The translations under genes and the position numbers were made by a program. The notes below the pieces were generated by a model. That model saw nothing but the letters and a program-made list of their open reading frames with translations, made no database searches and was not told the origin of the DNA. A stretch of 64,000 bases of DNA from Geodermatophilus sp. DSM 44513 (lineage in GTDB: Bacteria; Actinomycetota; Actinomycetes; Mycobacteriales; Geodermatophilaceae). The stretch covers positions 3,968,001 to 4,032,000 of the forward strand of contig NZ_CP135963.1 in assembly GCF_032460525.1 (NCBI RefSeq), given 5' to 3'. Of the stretch, positions 9,401 to 17,077 are shown one piece after another (positions within the stretch are counted from its first letter, which is position 1; every line of letters begins with the position of its first letter).

Positions 9401-10423
9401 GCGCCGCCCGGTGTGCCGGGCGAACACCCGGTGCTGGTCAGCGGCCGAGAGGCGGGAGTAGAGCGGCAGCACCTCGACCGACGGGAAGCGCTCGGTCAGG
9501 ACATCGGCGGTGTCGCGGATCTCCCGCTCGCCGGCGAGGAACACCAGGACGTCGCCCGGCCCCTCGGCGGCCAGCTCGTCGACGGCGTCGGCGATGGCGG
9601 TGACCTGGTCGCGGTCCGGGTCGGAGTCCGGGTCGTCCGGGTCCACCACCGGCCGGTAGCGGACCTCCACCGGGTACGTGCGGCCGCTGACCTCCACGAC
9701 CGGGGCGTTGCCGAAGTGCTTGGCCACCCGGTCGACGTCGATCGTCGCCGAGGTGATGACCACCTTGAGGTCGGGGCGCCGCGGCAGCAGCTGGGCCAGG
9801 TAGCCGAGCAGGAAGTCGATGTTGAGGCTGCGCTCGTGCGCCTCGTCGATGATCAGCGTGTCGTACTGGCGCAGCAGCCGGTCGCGGCCGATCTCGGCGA
9901 GCAGCACGCCGTCGGTCATGACCTTGACCAGCGTGGTGTCCGACACCTGGTCGGTGAAGCGCACCTTCCACCCGACGACGTCGCCCAGCGGCGTGTCCAG
10001 CTCCTCGGCGATCCGCTCCGCGACGGTGCGGGCGGCGATCCGCCGCGGCTGGGTGTGCCCGATCCGGCCCCGCACCCCGCGGCCGAGCTCGAGGGCGATC
10101 TTGGGCAGCTGGGTGGTCTTGCCCGAGCCGGTCTCACCGGCGACCACGACCACCTGGGCGTCGCGGAGCGCGGCGGCGATGTCGTCGCGCCGGGCGCTGA
10201 CCGGCAGGTCGGCGGGGTAGCGCAGCACGGGGACGGCGGCCCGACGCCGGGCGATCCGCTCCTCGGCTGCGGCGACGTCGGCGGCGATGCGCGCCCGCTG
10301 CCCGGCCCGTGCCTGCACGTCCCGGGTGGTGCGGGTGCCGTCGAGCCGGCGGCGGAGCCGGTGCGCGTCCTCGAGGGTGAGTCCGGCCAGCCGCGCGCGC
10401 AGGTCGTCGGGCGGGGTGCTCAC
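6479..10423 (-). CDS. hrpA: ATP-dependent RNA helicase HrpA
   Basis: A 1314-aa DEAH-box helicase, the usual HrpA length, acting on structured RNA and, in characterised bacteria, on stalled ribosomes. Motif I is GETGSGKT (residues 96-103), motif II is DEAH in DEAHERSLN and motif III is SAT in SATID. Beyond the second RecA domain come the winged-helix, ratchet and OB-fold regions and the long C-terminal domain typical of HrpA. I chose the GTG at 10423, reading VSTPPDDLRARL, because GGAGACCCC sits directly upstream. Reading continues upstream without a stop through the marR region, but that part is non-coding in this frame. Confidence 0.92.
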   Translation of the reverse strand: MSTPPDDLRARLAGLTLEDAHRLRRRLDGTRTTRDVQARAGQRARIAADVAAAEERIARRRAAVPVLRYPADLPVSARRDDIAAALRDAQVVVVAGETGSGKTTQLPKIALELGRGVRGRIGHTQPRRIAARTVAERIAEELDTPLGDVVGWKVRFTDQVSDTTLVKVMTDGVLLAEIGRDRLLRQYDTLIIDEAHERSLNIDFLLGYLAQLLPRRPDLKVVITSATIDVDRVAKHFGNAPVVEVSGRTYPVEVRYRPVVDPDDPDSDPDRDQVTAIADAVDELAAEGPGDVLVFLAGEREIRDTADVLTERFPSVEVLPLYSRLSAADQHRVFARHTGRRVVLATNVAETSLTVPGIRYVVDPGTARISRYSSRLKVQRLPIEPVSQASARQRSGRCGRTSDGIAIRLYSEEDFDGRPEYTDPEILRTNLASVLLQMAALDLGDVADFPFIDPPDRRAVADGVALLEELGALDGAGALTPTGRALAALPLDPRMARMVVEADRRGVLEEVLVIAAGLTIQDPRERPTDHQQAADEMHARFAHEHSDFLALLDLWRYLGDQQEALSGSAFRRTLKREFLHYLRIREWQDLHGQLRSTARRLGMTTGEPAAEPDERGIHTALLAGLLSHVGVQLDDGKGQHRDRGPRGRGGREYLGARNARFVIAPGTPLAKKPPRWVVAAELVETSRLFARTVARVDPETVERLAGHLVHRQHSEPRWDAKRGSVVATERVTLYGIPLVVDRRVQYGSIDPVVSRELFIRHALVQGEWTTHHRFWHDNTEALRRVAELEERARRRDIRVDDETLFELYDARVPADVVSTRHFDRWWKSARRQTPDLLTFTPALLTDAAAAGQVDPADFPDEVPLTQGLTLPLSYAFAPGTPADGVTVDVPLAVLDAVAEQTSGESLAFTVPGLRAELVTALLRTLPKQLRRTLVPIPDRVREVLPHVAPTEPLLPALERELRRAAGVVVPPDAWAPDQVPDHLRATFRVVGEDARVLASGKDLPALRRQVAPQARASLAAAASDLERTGQTAWTFGTLPRTVDVRRGGHVVTAYPALVDEGTTVGVRVVATEAEATRLTWRGARRLLVLVAGSPTRPVVKGLSPRTRLALQFNPDGEIPALVDDCVDAVADELVAAAGGPPRDEAAFTALVQTARAQLLPLTTDTVRRVEAVLVQAREVAVAIGAAPGRRVPEAAVADLRRQMGGLLHRGFVATAGRRRLPDLVRYLRGMAHRLEKLPANAARDALWTQQVAAVTAEYEDLRARVPSTGAPDDPVARVRWMVEELRVSLFAQAVGTPRPVSEQRVHKAIDALLT

Positions 10424-10530
10424 GGGGTCTCCTCGGCAGGGGGCGGCCGGGGCCGGCCGGTCGGTGCGCCTCCCAGGATCGCACCGGCGGCAGGACGGCG
10501 GACGTGCCGCGGCCCACATGCGTGCACCGT

Positions 10531-10568
10531 GCAACTCGTTGCTTGACTGCTGCAACCGGTTGTAGGCT
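10531..10568 (+). promoter_or_regulatory. marR promoter with two palindromic operators
   Basis: Two palindromes, GCAACTCGTTGC (10531-10542) and TGCAACCGGTTGTA (10551-10564), have centres 21 bp apart, two helical turns, so two dimers would bind the same DNA face. A likely promoter has -35 TTGCTT (10539-10544) and -10 TAGGCT (10563-10568), with 18-bp spacing. The second operator fills the spacer, which fits autorepression by the MarR protein encoded 37 bp downstream. Confidence 0.6.
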
Positions 10569-10604
10569 GCACGTGTTCCCGTCCCGCCGTCCCTTGGAGC
10601 GCCC

Positions 10605-11129
10605 GTGCCGTCCTCCGCCGTGCCGGGCCCCGCCGCGCCGGGTGACGACCGGCTCACCGACCTGCACACCCTCGGCGAGCAGCTGCCGCGCTTCATCCGG
10701 CTGGTGCACGCGCTCAAGAGCAGCCGGACCGCCGACGGGCGCGACCGTGCGGCCCTGACGCTGCTGTTCCCGCTCGAGCGGGTGGGGCCGCTGCGCCAGG
10801 GCGCGCTCGCCGAGCTGGTGCACGCCGACCCCTCCACGGTCAGCCGGCACGTGGCGGCGCTCATCGAGCAGGGCCTGGTCCGCCGGGTCGCCGACGAGAC
10901 CGACGGCCGGGCCAGCCGGCTGGTCGTCACCGACGCCGGCCGGCGGGCCATGGCGCAGGTCCGCGCCGAGCGCGAGGCGCACCTGGCCCGCGCCACCGCC
11001 GGCTGGACGGCCGCGGACCTGAGCACCCTGGCCCGCCTGTTCGGTCGCCTGCTCGACGACCTCACCGCCGCCCTCCCCACCGACCAGCACACCGCGCCCG
11101 TCCCCGCGTCCCCCAGAGAGAAGCCATGA
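10605..11129 (+). CDS. MarR family transcriptional regulator
   Basis: A 174-aa winged-helix regulator. The recognition region LAELVHADPSTVSRHVAALIEQGLVRR (shown in part; about residues 68-94) is followed by the wing residues DETDGRASRLVVT and a C-terminal dimerisation helix, the standard MarR order. The GTG at 10605 has GGAG eight bases upstream. Its stop overlaps the ATG of the downstream DHA2 exporter (ATGA), so the two form an operon and the regulator probably represses the exporter until a ligand binds. Two palindromes in the promoter fit this. Confidence 0.9.
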   Translation: MPSSAVPGPAAPGDDRLTDLHTLGEQLPRFIRLVHALKSSRTADGRDRAALTLLFPLERVGPLRQGALAELVHADPSTVSRHVAALIEQGLVRRVADETDGRASRLVVTDAGRRAMAQVRAEREAHLARATAGWTAADLSTLARLFGRLLDDLTAALPTDQHTAPVPASPREKP

Positions 11130-12895
11130 GCCACAGCACCAGCACCCCCGAGGTCGGCCGGGAGGACGCCGCGGCCGGGGCCCGCCGACCCGACGAGGAC
11201 GGCGTCTTCAGCCACCGGCAGATCCTCACGATCGTCGCCGGGCTGATGGTCGCGATGTTCCTCGCGGCCCTCGACCAGACCATCGTGTCCACGGCGATCC
11301 GCACCATCGCCGACGACCTGCAGGGCTACGACCTGCAGGTCTGGGCGACCACGGCCTTCCTCATCACCTCGACGATCTCCACCCCGCTGTACGGGAAGCT
11401 GTCCGACATCTACGGGCGCCGGCCGTTCTACCTGTTCGCCATCGCCGTGTTCGTCGTCGGCTCGGTGCTGTGCGGCCTGGCCGACTCGATGTACCAGCTG
11501 GCCGCCTACCGGGCGGTGCAGGGCATCGGCGCCGGCGGGCTGATGTCCCTGGCGCTGGCGATCATCGGCGACATCGTGCCGCCGCGGCAGCGCTCCCGGT
11601 ACCAGGGCTACTTCATGGCCGTCTTCGGCATGTCCAGCGTGCTGGGCCCGGTCATCGGCGGGTTCTTCGCCGGCCAGGGCTCCCTGTTCGGCCTGGACGG
11701 CTGGCGGTGGATCTTCCTGGTCAACGTGCCGCTCGGTGCGCTGGCCTTCGCCGCCGTCTACCGGGTGCTGCACCTGCCGCACCAGCGCCGCGAGCACCGC
11801 GTCGACTGGCCCGGTGCGCTGGCGCTGGTCACCTTCGTGGTGCCGCTGCTGGTCATCGCCGAGCAGGGCCGGCTGTGGGGCTGGGCGTCGGGGCGCGCGC
11901 TGCTCTGCTACGCCGTCGGCGCCGTCGGCCTCGTGCTGTTCGTGACGATCGAGCGGGCCTACGGCGCGGAGGCGCTGCTGCCGCTGCGGTTGTTCCGCAA
12001 CCGCAGCTTCACCGTCGCCACGATGGGCAGCGTGGTCGTGGGCGCGGCGATGTTCGGTGGCCTGCTGCTGCTCCCCCAGTACCTGCAGATCGTCCAGGGC
12101 TCCAGCGCCACCGTCGCCGGGCTGCAGATGATCCCGCTGGTCCTCGGCATCATGATCGGCGCGATGAGCTCGGGCCTCACCATCTCCCGGACCGGCCGGT
12201 ACCGCGTCTTCCCGCTGCTCGGCACCACGCTGATGACCGGGGCGCTGCTGTCGCTGTCCTTCGTCGTCGGCGCGGAGACCTCGGTCTGGACGCTCGTGCC
12301 GTTCATGGTCGCGCTCGGCATCGGGCTCGGCTTCAACTTCCAGCCCGCCGTGCTCGCCGTGCAGAACGCCGTCCCCCCGCGGGAGATGGGCGTGGCCACC
12401 TCCTCGGTGACCTTCTTCCGCCAGATGGGCGCCACGGTCGGCACCGCCGCGCTGCTCTCGGTGCTGTTCAGCCGGCTGCCGGTGGAGATCGAGGAGTCCG
12501 TCGCCACGGCGGCCGCCACGGACCCGCGGGTGGCCCAGGCCGCGGAGGATGGTCAGCTGCCGGCCGGGGCGGCCCTGTCGGACACCTCGTTCATCCAGGA
12601 GCTGCCCGAGTTCCTGGCGCTGCCGTTCAAGGTCGGTTTCTCCGACTCGATCGACCTGGTGTTCCTGATCGCCGCGGGTGCCGCGGCGGTCGGGTTCCTG
12701 GTGTTCCTCTTCCTGCCGCAGCTGGAGCTGTCGGACAAGTCCGGCATCCAGGCGGCGCGGGAGGCCGACGAGCAGACCGCCGGCGCCCCGGAGGCCGAGG
12801 ACCCCGAGGAGCAGGTGCGCCAGGCGGTCGGCGCCGCGGCCCCGACGTCCACCGCGCCCCCGGCCGGCCGCCCCGGCGACGCCGCGACCCACTGA
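11126..12895 (+). CDS. MFS exporter, DHA2 (EmrB/QacA) family
   Basis: A 589-aa drug:proton antiporter of the 14-helix DHA2 type. TM1 contains the LDQTIV motif (ALDQTIVSTAIRTI, about residues 49-62), the TM2-3 loop has GKLSDIYGRRP, and TM5 has the motif C-like GPVIGGFFA. The C-terminal 60 residues are hydrophilic and rich in Glu, Ala and Pro. It is coupled to the marR gene by a 4-bp overlap. Likely role: efflux of a toxic compound that also relieves MarR repression. The substrate cannot be told from sequence. Confidence 0.9.
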   Translation: MSHSTSTPEVGREDAAAGARRPDEDGVFSHRQILTIVAGLMVAMFLAALDQTIVSTAIRTIADDLQGYDLQVWATTAFLITSTISTPLYGKLSDIYGRRPFYLFAIAVFVVGSVLCGLADSMYQLAAYRAVQGIGAGGLMSLALAIIGDIVPPRQRSRYQGYFMAVFGMSSVLGPVIGGFFAGQGSLFGLDGWRWIFLVNVPLGALAFAAVYRVLHLPHQRREHRVDWPGALALVTFVVPLLVIAEQGRLWGWASGRALLCYAVGAVGLVLFVTIERAYGAEALLPLRLFRNRSFTVATMGSVVVGAAMFGGLLLLPQYLQIVQGSSATVAGLQMIPLVLGIMIGAMSSGLTISRTGRYRVFPLLGTTLMTGALLSLSFVVGAETSVWTLVPFMVALGIGLGFNFQPAVLAVQNAVPPREMGVATSSVTFFRQMGATVGTAALLSVLFSRLPVEIEESVATAAATDPRVAQAAEDGQLPAGAALSDTSFIQELPEFLALPFKVGFSDSIDLVFLIAAGAAAVGFLVFLFLPQLELSDKSGIQAAREADEQTAGAPEAEDPEEQVRQAVGAAAPTSTAPPAGRPGDAATH

Positions 12896-12912
12896 CCCGA
12901 CCGGTCCCCGGC

Positions 12913-12955
12913 ACGGCAGTGGCCCCCTCCCCGCACGGGAGGGGGCCACTGCCGT
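12913..12955. terminator. Strong hairpin terminator after the MFS exporter
   Basis: Perfect 19-bp arms (12913-12931 and 12937-12955) with a 5-base loop lie 17 bp after the exporter stop. The inner stem GTGGCCCCCTCC recurs in the terminator at 19546-19580. There is no long U tract, as is common in high-GC actinobacteria. Confidence 0.85.
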
Positions 12956-13021
12956 GTCGTGCTGAGTAGGCCCCGGAGGGGTCCGCGCAGGCGCGACGGG
13001 AGGGCTCGGCTCAGCGATCGG

Positions 13022-13072
13022 CCTCGGTGCAGGGGCCCGCGTCGAGCTTGCGAGGCGTGGGGGGCACCGAGG
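13022..13072. repeat. Hairpin-forming intergenic repeat, copy 2
   Basis: Arms CCTCGGTGC (13022-13030) and GCACCGAGG (13064-13072) enclose the family core, here in the orientation GGGCCCGCGTCGAGCTTG then CGAGGCGTGGGGGG. It lies downstream of both the MFS exporter and the convergent alcohol dehydrogenase gene. Confidence 0.6.
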
Positions 13073-13109
13073 TCCTTCCGGACACCTGGCCGCGGTGCGA
13101 TCCGGAGGA

Positions 13110-14285
13110 TCAGCCGTGCGGGGTGAACACCGCGCGCACGCAGCCGTCGGCCTTCTCCTTGAACAGCTCGTACCCGCGCGGGGCCTCCTCCAGCGGCATC
13201 ACGTGCGTGGCCAGGTGCTCGGTGACCAGCTCACCGCGCTCCATCCACTCCAGCAGCCGCGGGATGTAGCGCGGCCCGTGCACCTGCGCGCCGCGCAGGG
13301 TGAGGCCCTTGTTCATCACCGCGCCGAGCGGGAACTTGTCCACCATCGCGGCGAAGACGCCGAGGGTGAACACGCTGCCCCCCTTGCGGCAGGCCATGAC
13401 CGCCTCGCGGACCGCGGACGGCCGGTCGGTCTGCAACCGCAGCTGCTGCTTGACCTGGTCGTAGACGCCCTGCGGGCCCGGGCTGTGCGCCTCCATGCCG
13501 ACGGCCTCGATGCACACGTCCGGACCGCGGCCGCCGGTGAGCTCGCGCAGCTCCGCGGCGACGTCGGTGGTCGAGTAGTCGATCGTCTCCGCACCCGCGT
13601 GCGTGCGGGCCTGCGCCAGCCGCTCGGGGAAGCGGTCGACGACGAACACCCGCTCCGCGCCGACCAGCGTCGAGATGCGGGCGGCCATCTGCCCGACCGC
13701 GCCGGCCCCCCACACGGCGACGGTGTCGCCCGGCTGCACCCCGGCGAGGTCGACGCCGGTGAACGCGGTCGAGGCGGCGTCGGAGGCGAACAGCGCCCGG
13801 TCGTCGCTGACGCCGTCCGGGACGACGAAGCTGCCCACGTCGGCGTAGGGCACCCGGATGTACTCCGCGTGGCTGCCGGCGTAGCCGCCGACGGCGTGCG
13901 AGTAGCCCAGGCAGCCGCCGATGGCCTGGCCCCACAGCCCCTCGGTGATGCCGGGGTTCGGGTTGCTGTTGTCGCACAGCGAGAACAGCTCCTGGCGGCA
14001 GTACCAGCAGGCGCCGCAGGACACGAACGAGGCGACGACGACCCGGTCGCCCACCGTACGTCCGCGGACCCCCTTGCCGACCTCCACGACCTCGCCCATG
14101 AACTCGTGGCCGATGACGTCACCGGCGCGCATGAACGGGATGTAGCCCGACAGCAGGTGCAGGTCCGAGCCGCAGGTGGTGGTGCGGGTGACCTTCAGGA
14201 TCACGTCGTGGTCGTTGAGCAGCGTCGGCTCGGGCACGTCCACCACCGACAGCTGGTTGATGCCCGTCCAGGTCACCGCCCTCAC
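13110..14285 (-). CDS. Zinc-dependent alcohol dehydrogenase (MDR family, glutathione-independent formaldehyde dehydrogenase-like)
   Basis: A 391-aa medium-chain dehydrogenase. Catalytic zinc ligands are in TTCGSDLHLL (Cys38) and GHEF (His and Glu, about residues 60-61). The structural-zinc lobe has the four-Cys pattern CGACWYC plus a following Cys in SLCDNSN. The Rossmann motif is GAGAVGQMA (about residues 195-203). Length and the long insertion after the structural-zinc region resemble formaldehyde dehydrogenase-type members, so an NAD-linked alcohol or aldehyde dismutation role is plausible but the substrate is not determined. The GTG at 14285 overlaps the stop of the upstream 150-aa gene (GTGA). 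Confidence 0.85.
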   Translation of the reverse strand: MRAVTWTGINQLSVVDVPEPTLLNDHDVILKVTRTTTCGSDLHLLSGYIPFMRAGDVIGHEFMGEVVEVGKGVRGRTVGDRVVVASFVSCGACWYCRQELFSLCDNSNPNPGITEGLWGQAIGGCLGYSHAVGGYAGSHAEYIRVPYADVGSFVVPDGVSDDRALFASDAASTAFTGVDLAGVQPGDTVAVWGAGAVGQMAARISTLVGAERVFVVDRFPERLAQARTHAGAETIDYSTTDVAAELRELTGGRGPDVCIEAVGMEAHSPGPQGVYDQVKQQLRLQTDRPSAVREAVMACRKGGSVFTLGVFAAMVDKFPLGAVMNKGLTLRGAQVHGPRYIPRLLEWMERGELVTEHLATHVMPLEEAPRGYELFKEKADGCVRAVFTPHG

Positions 14286-14734
14286 AGCACGCCCTCCCTG
14301 CGCGACGCCGCCACCGCGCCGTCCAGCAGCCGGCCGCCGGGGGTCGGCACGCGCTCGCCGTGCGGGCGCGGGTCCATCCGCAGCACCTCGCCCACCTCGA
14401 CCAGCTGCTTGGCCTCGCGCAGCGCCTGCCGCAGCCGGCCGACCTCCTCGTCGGAGGCGCCCCCCGGGTAGCGAGCCGCCAGCTCGGTGCCCTTGTCACC
14501 GGGCGCGGGGGTCACCCGGGTCTCCACCCGGTCGCCGAGCACGGCCAGCGGCGCGGGCAGCTCGGCCAGCCGGCCCGGGTCGGCCAGCACGGTGACCGCG
14601 CGCCACCGCCGGGCGGCGGCGGCCGGGTCGTCCTTCGCCGACGCGGTGCCCACGCCGGGCAGCCGGACGCTCTGCAGCCGGCCGAGCAGCGCGCCGCCGG
14701 CGTCGGCGGCGCGGGAGAGCAGCGAGTTCGCCAT
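14282..14734 (-). CDS. Hypothetical protein coupled to the alcohol dehydrogenase
   Basis: A 150-aa soluble protein starting MANSLLSRAADAGGALLG. The middle part (RRWRAVTVLADPGRLAELP through VETRVTPAPGDKG) looks like the second half of an SRPBCC/polyketide-cyclase-like fold, with a helical tail EVGRLRQALREAKQLVEVGEVL. The start at 14734 is preceded by a GGAGGCCCC-type site. A four-base overlap with the downstream dehydrogenase shows co-translation. The function is unknown; a partner or accessory protein is inference from coupling. Confidence 0.7.
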   Translation of the reverse strand: MANSLLSRAADAGGALLGRLQSVRLPGVGTASAKDDPAAAARRWRAVTVLADPGRLAELPAPLAVLGDRVETRVTPAPGDKGTELAARYPGGASDEEVGRLRQALREAKQLVEVGEVLRMDPRPHGERVPTPGGRLLDGAVAASRREGVL

Positions 14735-14844
14735 CGAGGGGCCTCCAGGGGGTCTGTCGCCCGCCCCTACCCCGCTCCTCCCCGCCGGCAACCGGCCTAC
14801 TGTGACCGGAGCCGTCCGCCCACCGCCGTCCCCGGAGGCACGTC

Positions 14845-16638
14845 GTGCGCTCGTCGTTGATCCTGTCCCGCCGCGACCTGGACTTCCTGCTGCACGAGTG
14901 GCTGGACGTGGAGGGCCTGGTGAAGCGGCCGCGCTACGCCGAGCACTCCCGGGAGACCTTCGACGCGGTGCTCGACCTGGCCGAGCAGATCGCCACCGAG
15001 CACTTCGCGCCGCACAACCGCACCGCCGACGAGAACGAGCCGCGCATGGTCGACGGCCGGGTCGAGATGATCCCCGAGGTCAAGGCGGCGCTGGACGTGT
15101 TCGTCGAGGCCGGGCTGATGGCCGGGGAGTTCGACGAGGAGTACGGCGGGCTGCAGCTGCCGCACGTCGTCGGCCAGGCGGTGTTCGCCTGGTTCAAGGC
15201 GGCCAACGTCGGCACGTCGGCCTACCCGTTCCTCACCATGGGCAACGCCCGGCTGCTGCTCGCCCACGGCAGCCGCGAGCAGATCGACACCTACGTGCGC
15301 CCGGAGATCGAGGGCCGCTGGTTCGGCACGATGGCGCTGTCGGAGCCGCAGGCCGGGTCCTCGCTGGCCGACATCACCACGAAGGCCGTCCCGCAGGACG
15401 ACGGCACGTACCGGCTGTTCGGCAACAAGATGTGGATCTCCGGCGGCGACCACGAGCTGACCGAGAACATCGTCCACCTGGTGCTGGCCAAGATCCCCGG
15501 CGGCCCGCCCGGGGTGAAGGGCATCTCGCTGTTCATCGTGCCCAAGGTGCTCGTCCGCGAGGACGGCTCGCTCGGCGAGCGCAACGACGTCGTCCTGGCC
15601 GGCCTGAACCACAAGATGGGCTACCGGGGGACGACGAACACGCTGCTGAACTTCGGCGAGGGCGTGCACACGCCGGGCGGCGCGCCGGGCGCGGTCGGGT
15701 ACCTGGTGGGCGAGCCGCACCGGGGGCTGTCCTACATGTTCCACATGATGAACGAGGCGCGGATCGGCGTCGGCATGGGCGCGACCGTGCTCGGCTACAC
15801 CGGCTACCTGCACGCGCTGGAGTACGCCCGCACCCGCACCCAGGGACGCCGGGCCGGCGGCAAGGACCCCTCCACACCCTCGGCGCCGATCGTCGAGCAC
15901 GCCGACGTGCGGCGGATGCTGCTGGCCGCGAAGTCCTACGCCGAGGGCGGGCTGGCCCTGGGCCTGTACTGCGCCCGGCTGGTCGACGAGGAGCAGACCG
16001 CCGAGACCGAGGCCGACCGCGCCCGCGCCCACCTGCTGCTGGACACCCTCACCCCGATCGCCAAGGCCTGGCCCTCCCAGTGGGGCCCGGTCGCCGACGA
16101 CCTGGCGATCCAGGTGCACGGCGGCTACGGCTACACCCGCGACTACCCGGTCGAGCAGTTCTACCGGGACAACCGGCTCAACCCGATCCACGAGGGCACC
16201 AACGGCATCCAGGCCCTGGACCTGCTCGGCCGCAAGGTCGTCGCGCAGGGCGGCGCCGGCCTGCGACTGCTCGGGGAGACGGTCACCGCGACGACGGCAC
16301 GGGCCGCCGGCACGGACTGGGCCGGCTTCGCCGCGGACCTGGACGCCGCGGTCGCCCGGCTGGGCTCGGTGACCGCGACGCTGTGGGGCCCGGGCGACCC
16401 GGACCTGGCGCTGGCCAACGCCAGCGTCTACCTGGAGGCCGCCGGCCACGTCGTCGTCGCCTGGCTGTGGCTAGAACAGGCGCTGGCGTGCGAGGGCTCG
16501 ACGGAGGCCTTCCACGAGGGCAAGCGCGCCGCGGCCCGCTACTTCTGGCGGTGGGAGCTGCCCCGCACCCGGGCCCAGTTCGACCTGCTCGAGTCGCTGG
16601 ACCGCACCGTCCTGGACACCGACCAGACCTGGCTGTAG
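14845..16638 (+). CDS. Acyl-CoA dehydrogenase (long form)
   Basis: A 597-aa FAD-dependent acyl-CoA dehydrogenase with a long C-terminal extension, as in the FadE subgroup with an acetyl-CoA dehydrogenase-like C domain. Visible features are the flavin-contacting ALSEPQAGSSLADI segment, KMWISGGDHELTENIVHLVLA, and the C-terminal VHGGYGYTRDYPVEQFYRD followed by IHEGTNGIQALDL, where the glutamate of EGT is the usual catalytic base. It probably catalyses alpha,beta-desaturation of an acyl-CoA in beta-oxidation. The GTG at 14845 has CGGAGGCA upstream. It is divergent from the dehydrogenase operon. No other beta-oxidation gene is adjacent. Confidence 0.9.
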   Translation: MRSSLILSRRDLDFLLHEWLDVEGLVKRPRYAEHSRETFDAVLDLAEQIATEHFAPHNRTADENEPRMVDGRVEMIPEVKAALDVFVEAGLMAGEFDEEYGGLQLPHVVGQAVFAWFKAANVGTSAYPFLTMGNARLLLAHGSREQIDTYVRPEIEGRWFGTMALSEPQAGSSLADITTKAVPQDDGTYRLFGNKMWISGGDHELTENIVHLVLAKIPGGPPGVKGISLFIVPKVLVREDGSLGERNDVVLAGLNHKMGYRGTTNTLLNFGEGVHTPGGAPGAVGYLVGEPHRGLSYMFHMMNEARIGVGMGATVLGYTGYLHALEYARTRTQGRRAGGKDPSTPSAPIVEHADVRRMLLAAKSYAEGGLALGLYCARLVDEEQTAETEADRARAHLLLDTLTPIAKAWPSQWGPVADDLAIQVHGGYGYTRDYPVEQFYRDNRLNPIHEGTNGIQALDLLGRKVVAQGGAGLRLLGETVTATTARAAGTDWAGFAADLDAAVARLGSVTATLWGPGDPDLALANASVYLEAAGHVVVAWLWLEQALACEGSTEAFHEGKRAAARYFWRWELPRTRAQFDLLESLDRTVLDTDQTWL

Positions 16639-16647
16639 CCGGGCCGG

Positions 16648-16697
16648 CCACCCTCCAGGGGCCCGCGCTGAGCATGCGAGGCGTGGGGGGAGGGTGG
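16648..16697. repeat. Hairpin-forming intergenic repeat, copy 3
   Basis: Arms CCACCCTCC (16648-16656) and GGAGGGTGG (16689-16697) flank the conserved core GGGCCCGCGCTGAGCATG then CGAGGCGTGGGGGG. It sits between the convergent acyl-CoA dehydrogenase gene and the small membrane-protein gene, as expected for a bidirectional terminator. Confidence 0.6.
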
Positions 16698-16704
16698 TCC
16701 TCTT

Positions 16705-16887
16705 TCAGACGGCGCGGGCACCCACCGGTTCGGCGGTCGCGGTCCGGGTGGTGGCCGGGGAGGCGGGGACGGCCTTCGCGGCGCGCTGCTCGCGTTCGTA
16801 GCGCGCCGTGGAGGAGATCCCCATCACGATCACCAGTGCGGTCAGGACCACGAATCCGATCAGGGTCACGGCCGGCCACAGCACCAT
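16705..16887 (-). CDS. Small single-pass membrane protein
   Basis: A 60-aa protein with one clear transmembrane helix (residues 3-23, PAVTLIGFVVLTALVIVMG), a short basic segment (RYEREQRAAK) and an Ala/Thr/Pro-rich cytoplasmic tail. CGGAGGAAC lies eight bases before the ATG at 16887, which supports real translation. No family is recognised. It is divergent from the MFS gene at 17078. Confidence 0.65.
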   Translation of the reverse strand: MVLWPAVTLIGFVVLTALVIVMGISSTARYEREQRAAKAVPASPATTRTATAEPVGARAV

Positions 16888-17077
16888 CAGTCTTGTTCCT
16901 CCGTGCTGGGTGTCGCCGCCGGGTCGGGCCCTGGGCGGCAGGTCGTCGTCGCAGCGGATCTGCCCACCAGGGTGGCGCCTCAACCGTCGACCCGGGCGTC
17001 CAGGCGGTGGCGTGTGAGCGAACCCACGGCGACGACCGTCCGCACGTGCGTGTCGCAGCCCGTGGTCTGATCGCCGC

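Noticed and set aside
7277..10546. A 1089-codon plus-strand frame opposite hrpA
   Set aside because: Antisense shadow of the helicase gene; no domain, and no start context.
10424..12949. N-terminal extension of hrpA through the marR and MFS region
   Set aside because: The extra frame is low-complexity antisense of the MFS gene; GTG 10423 has a good ribosome binding site and the expected N-terminus.
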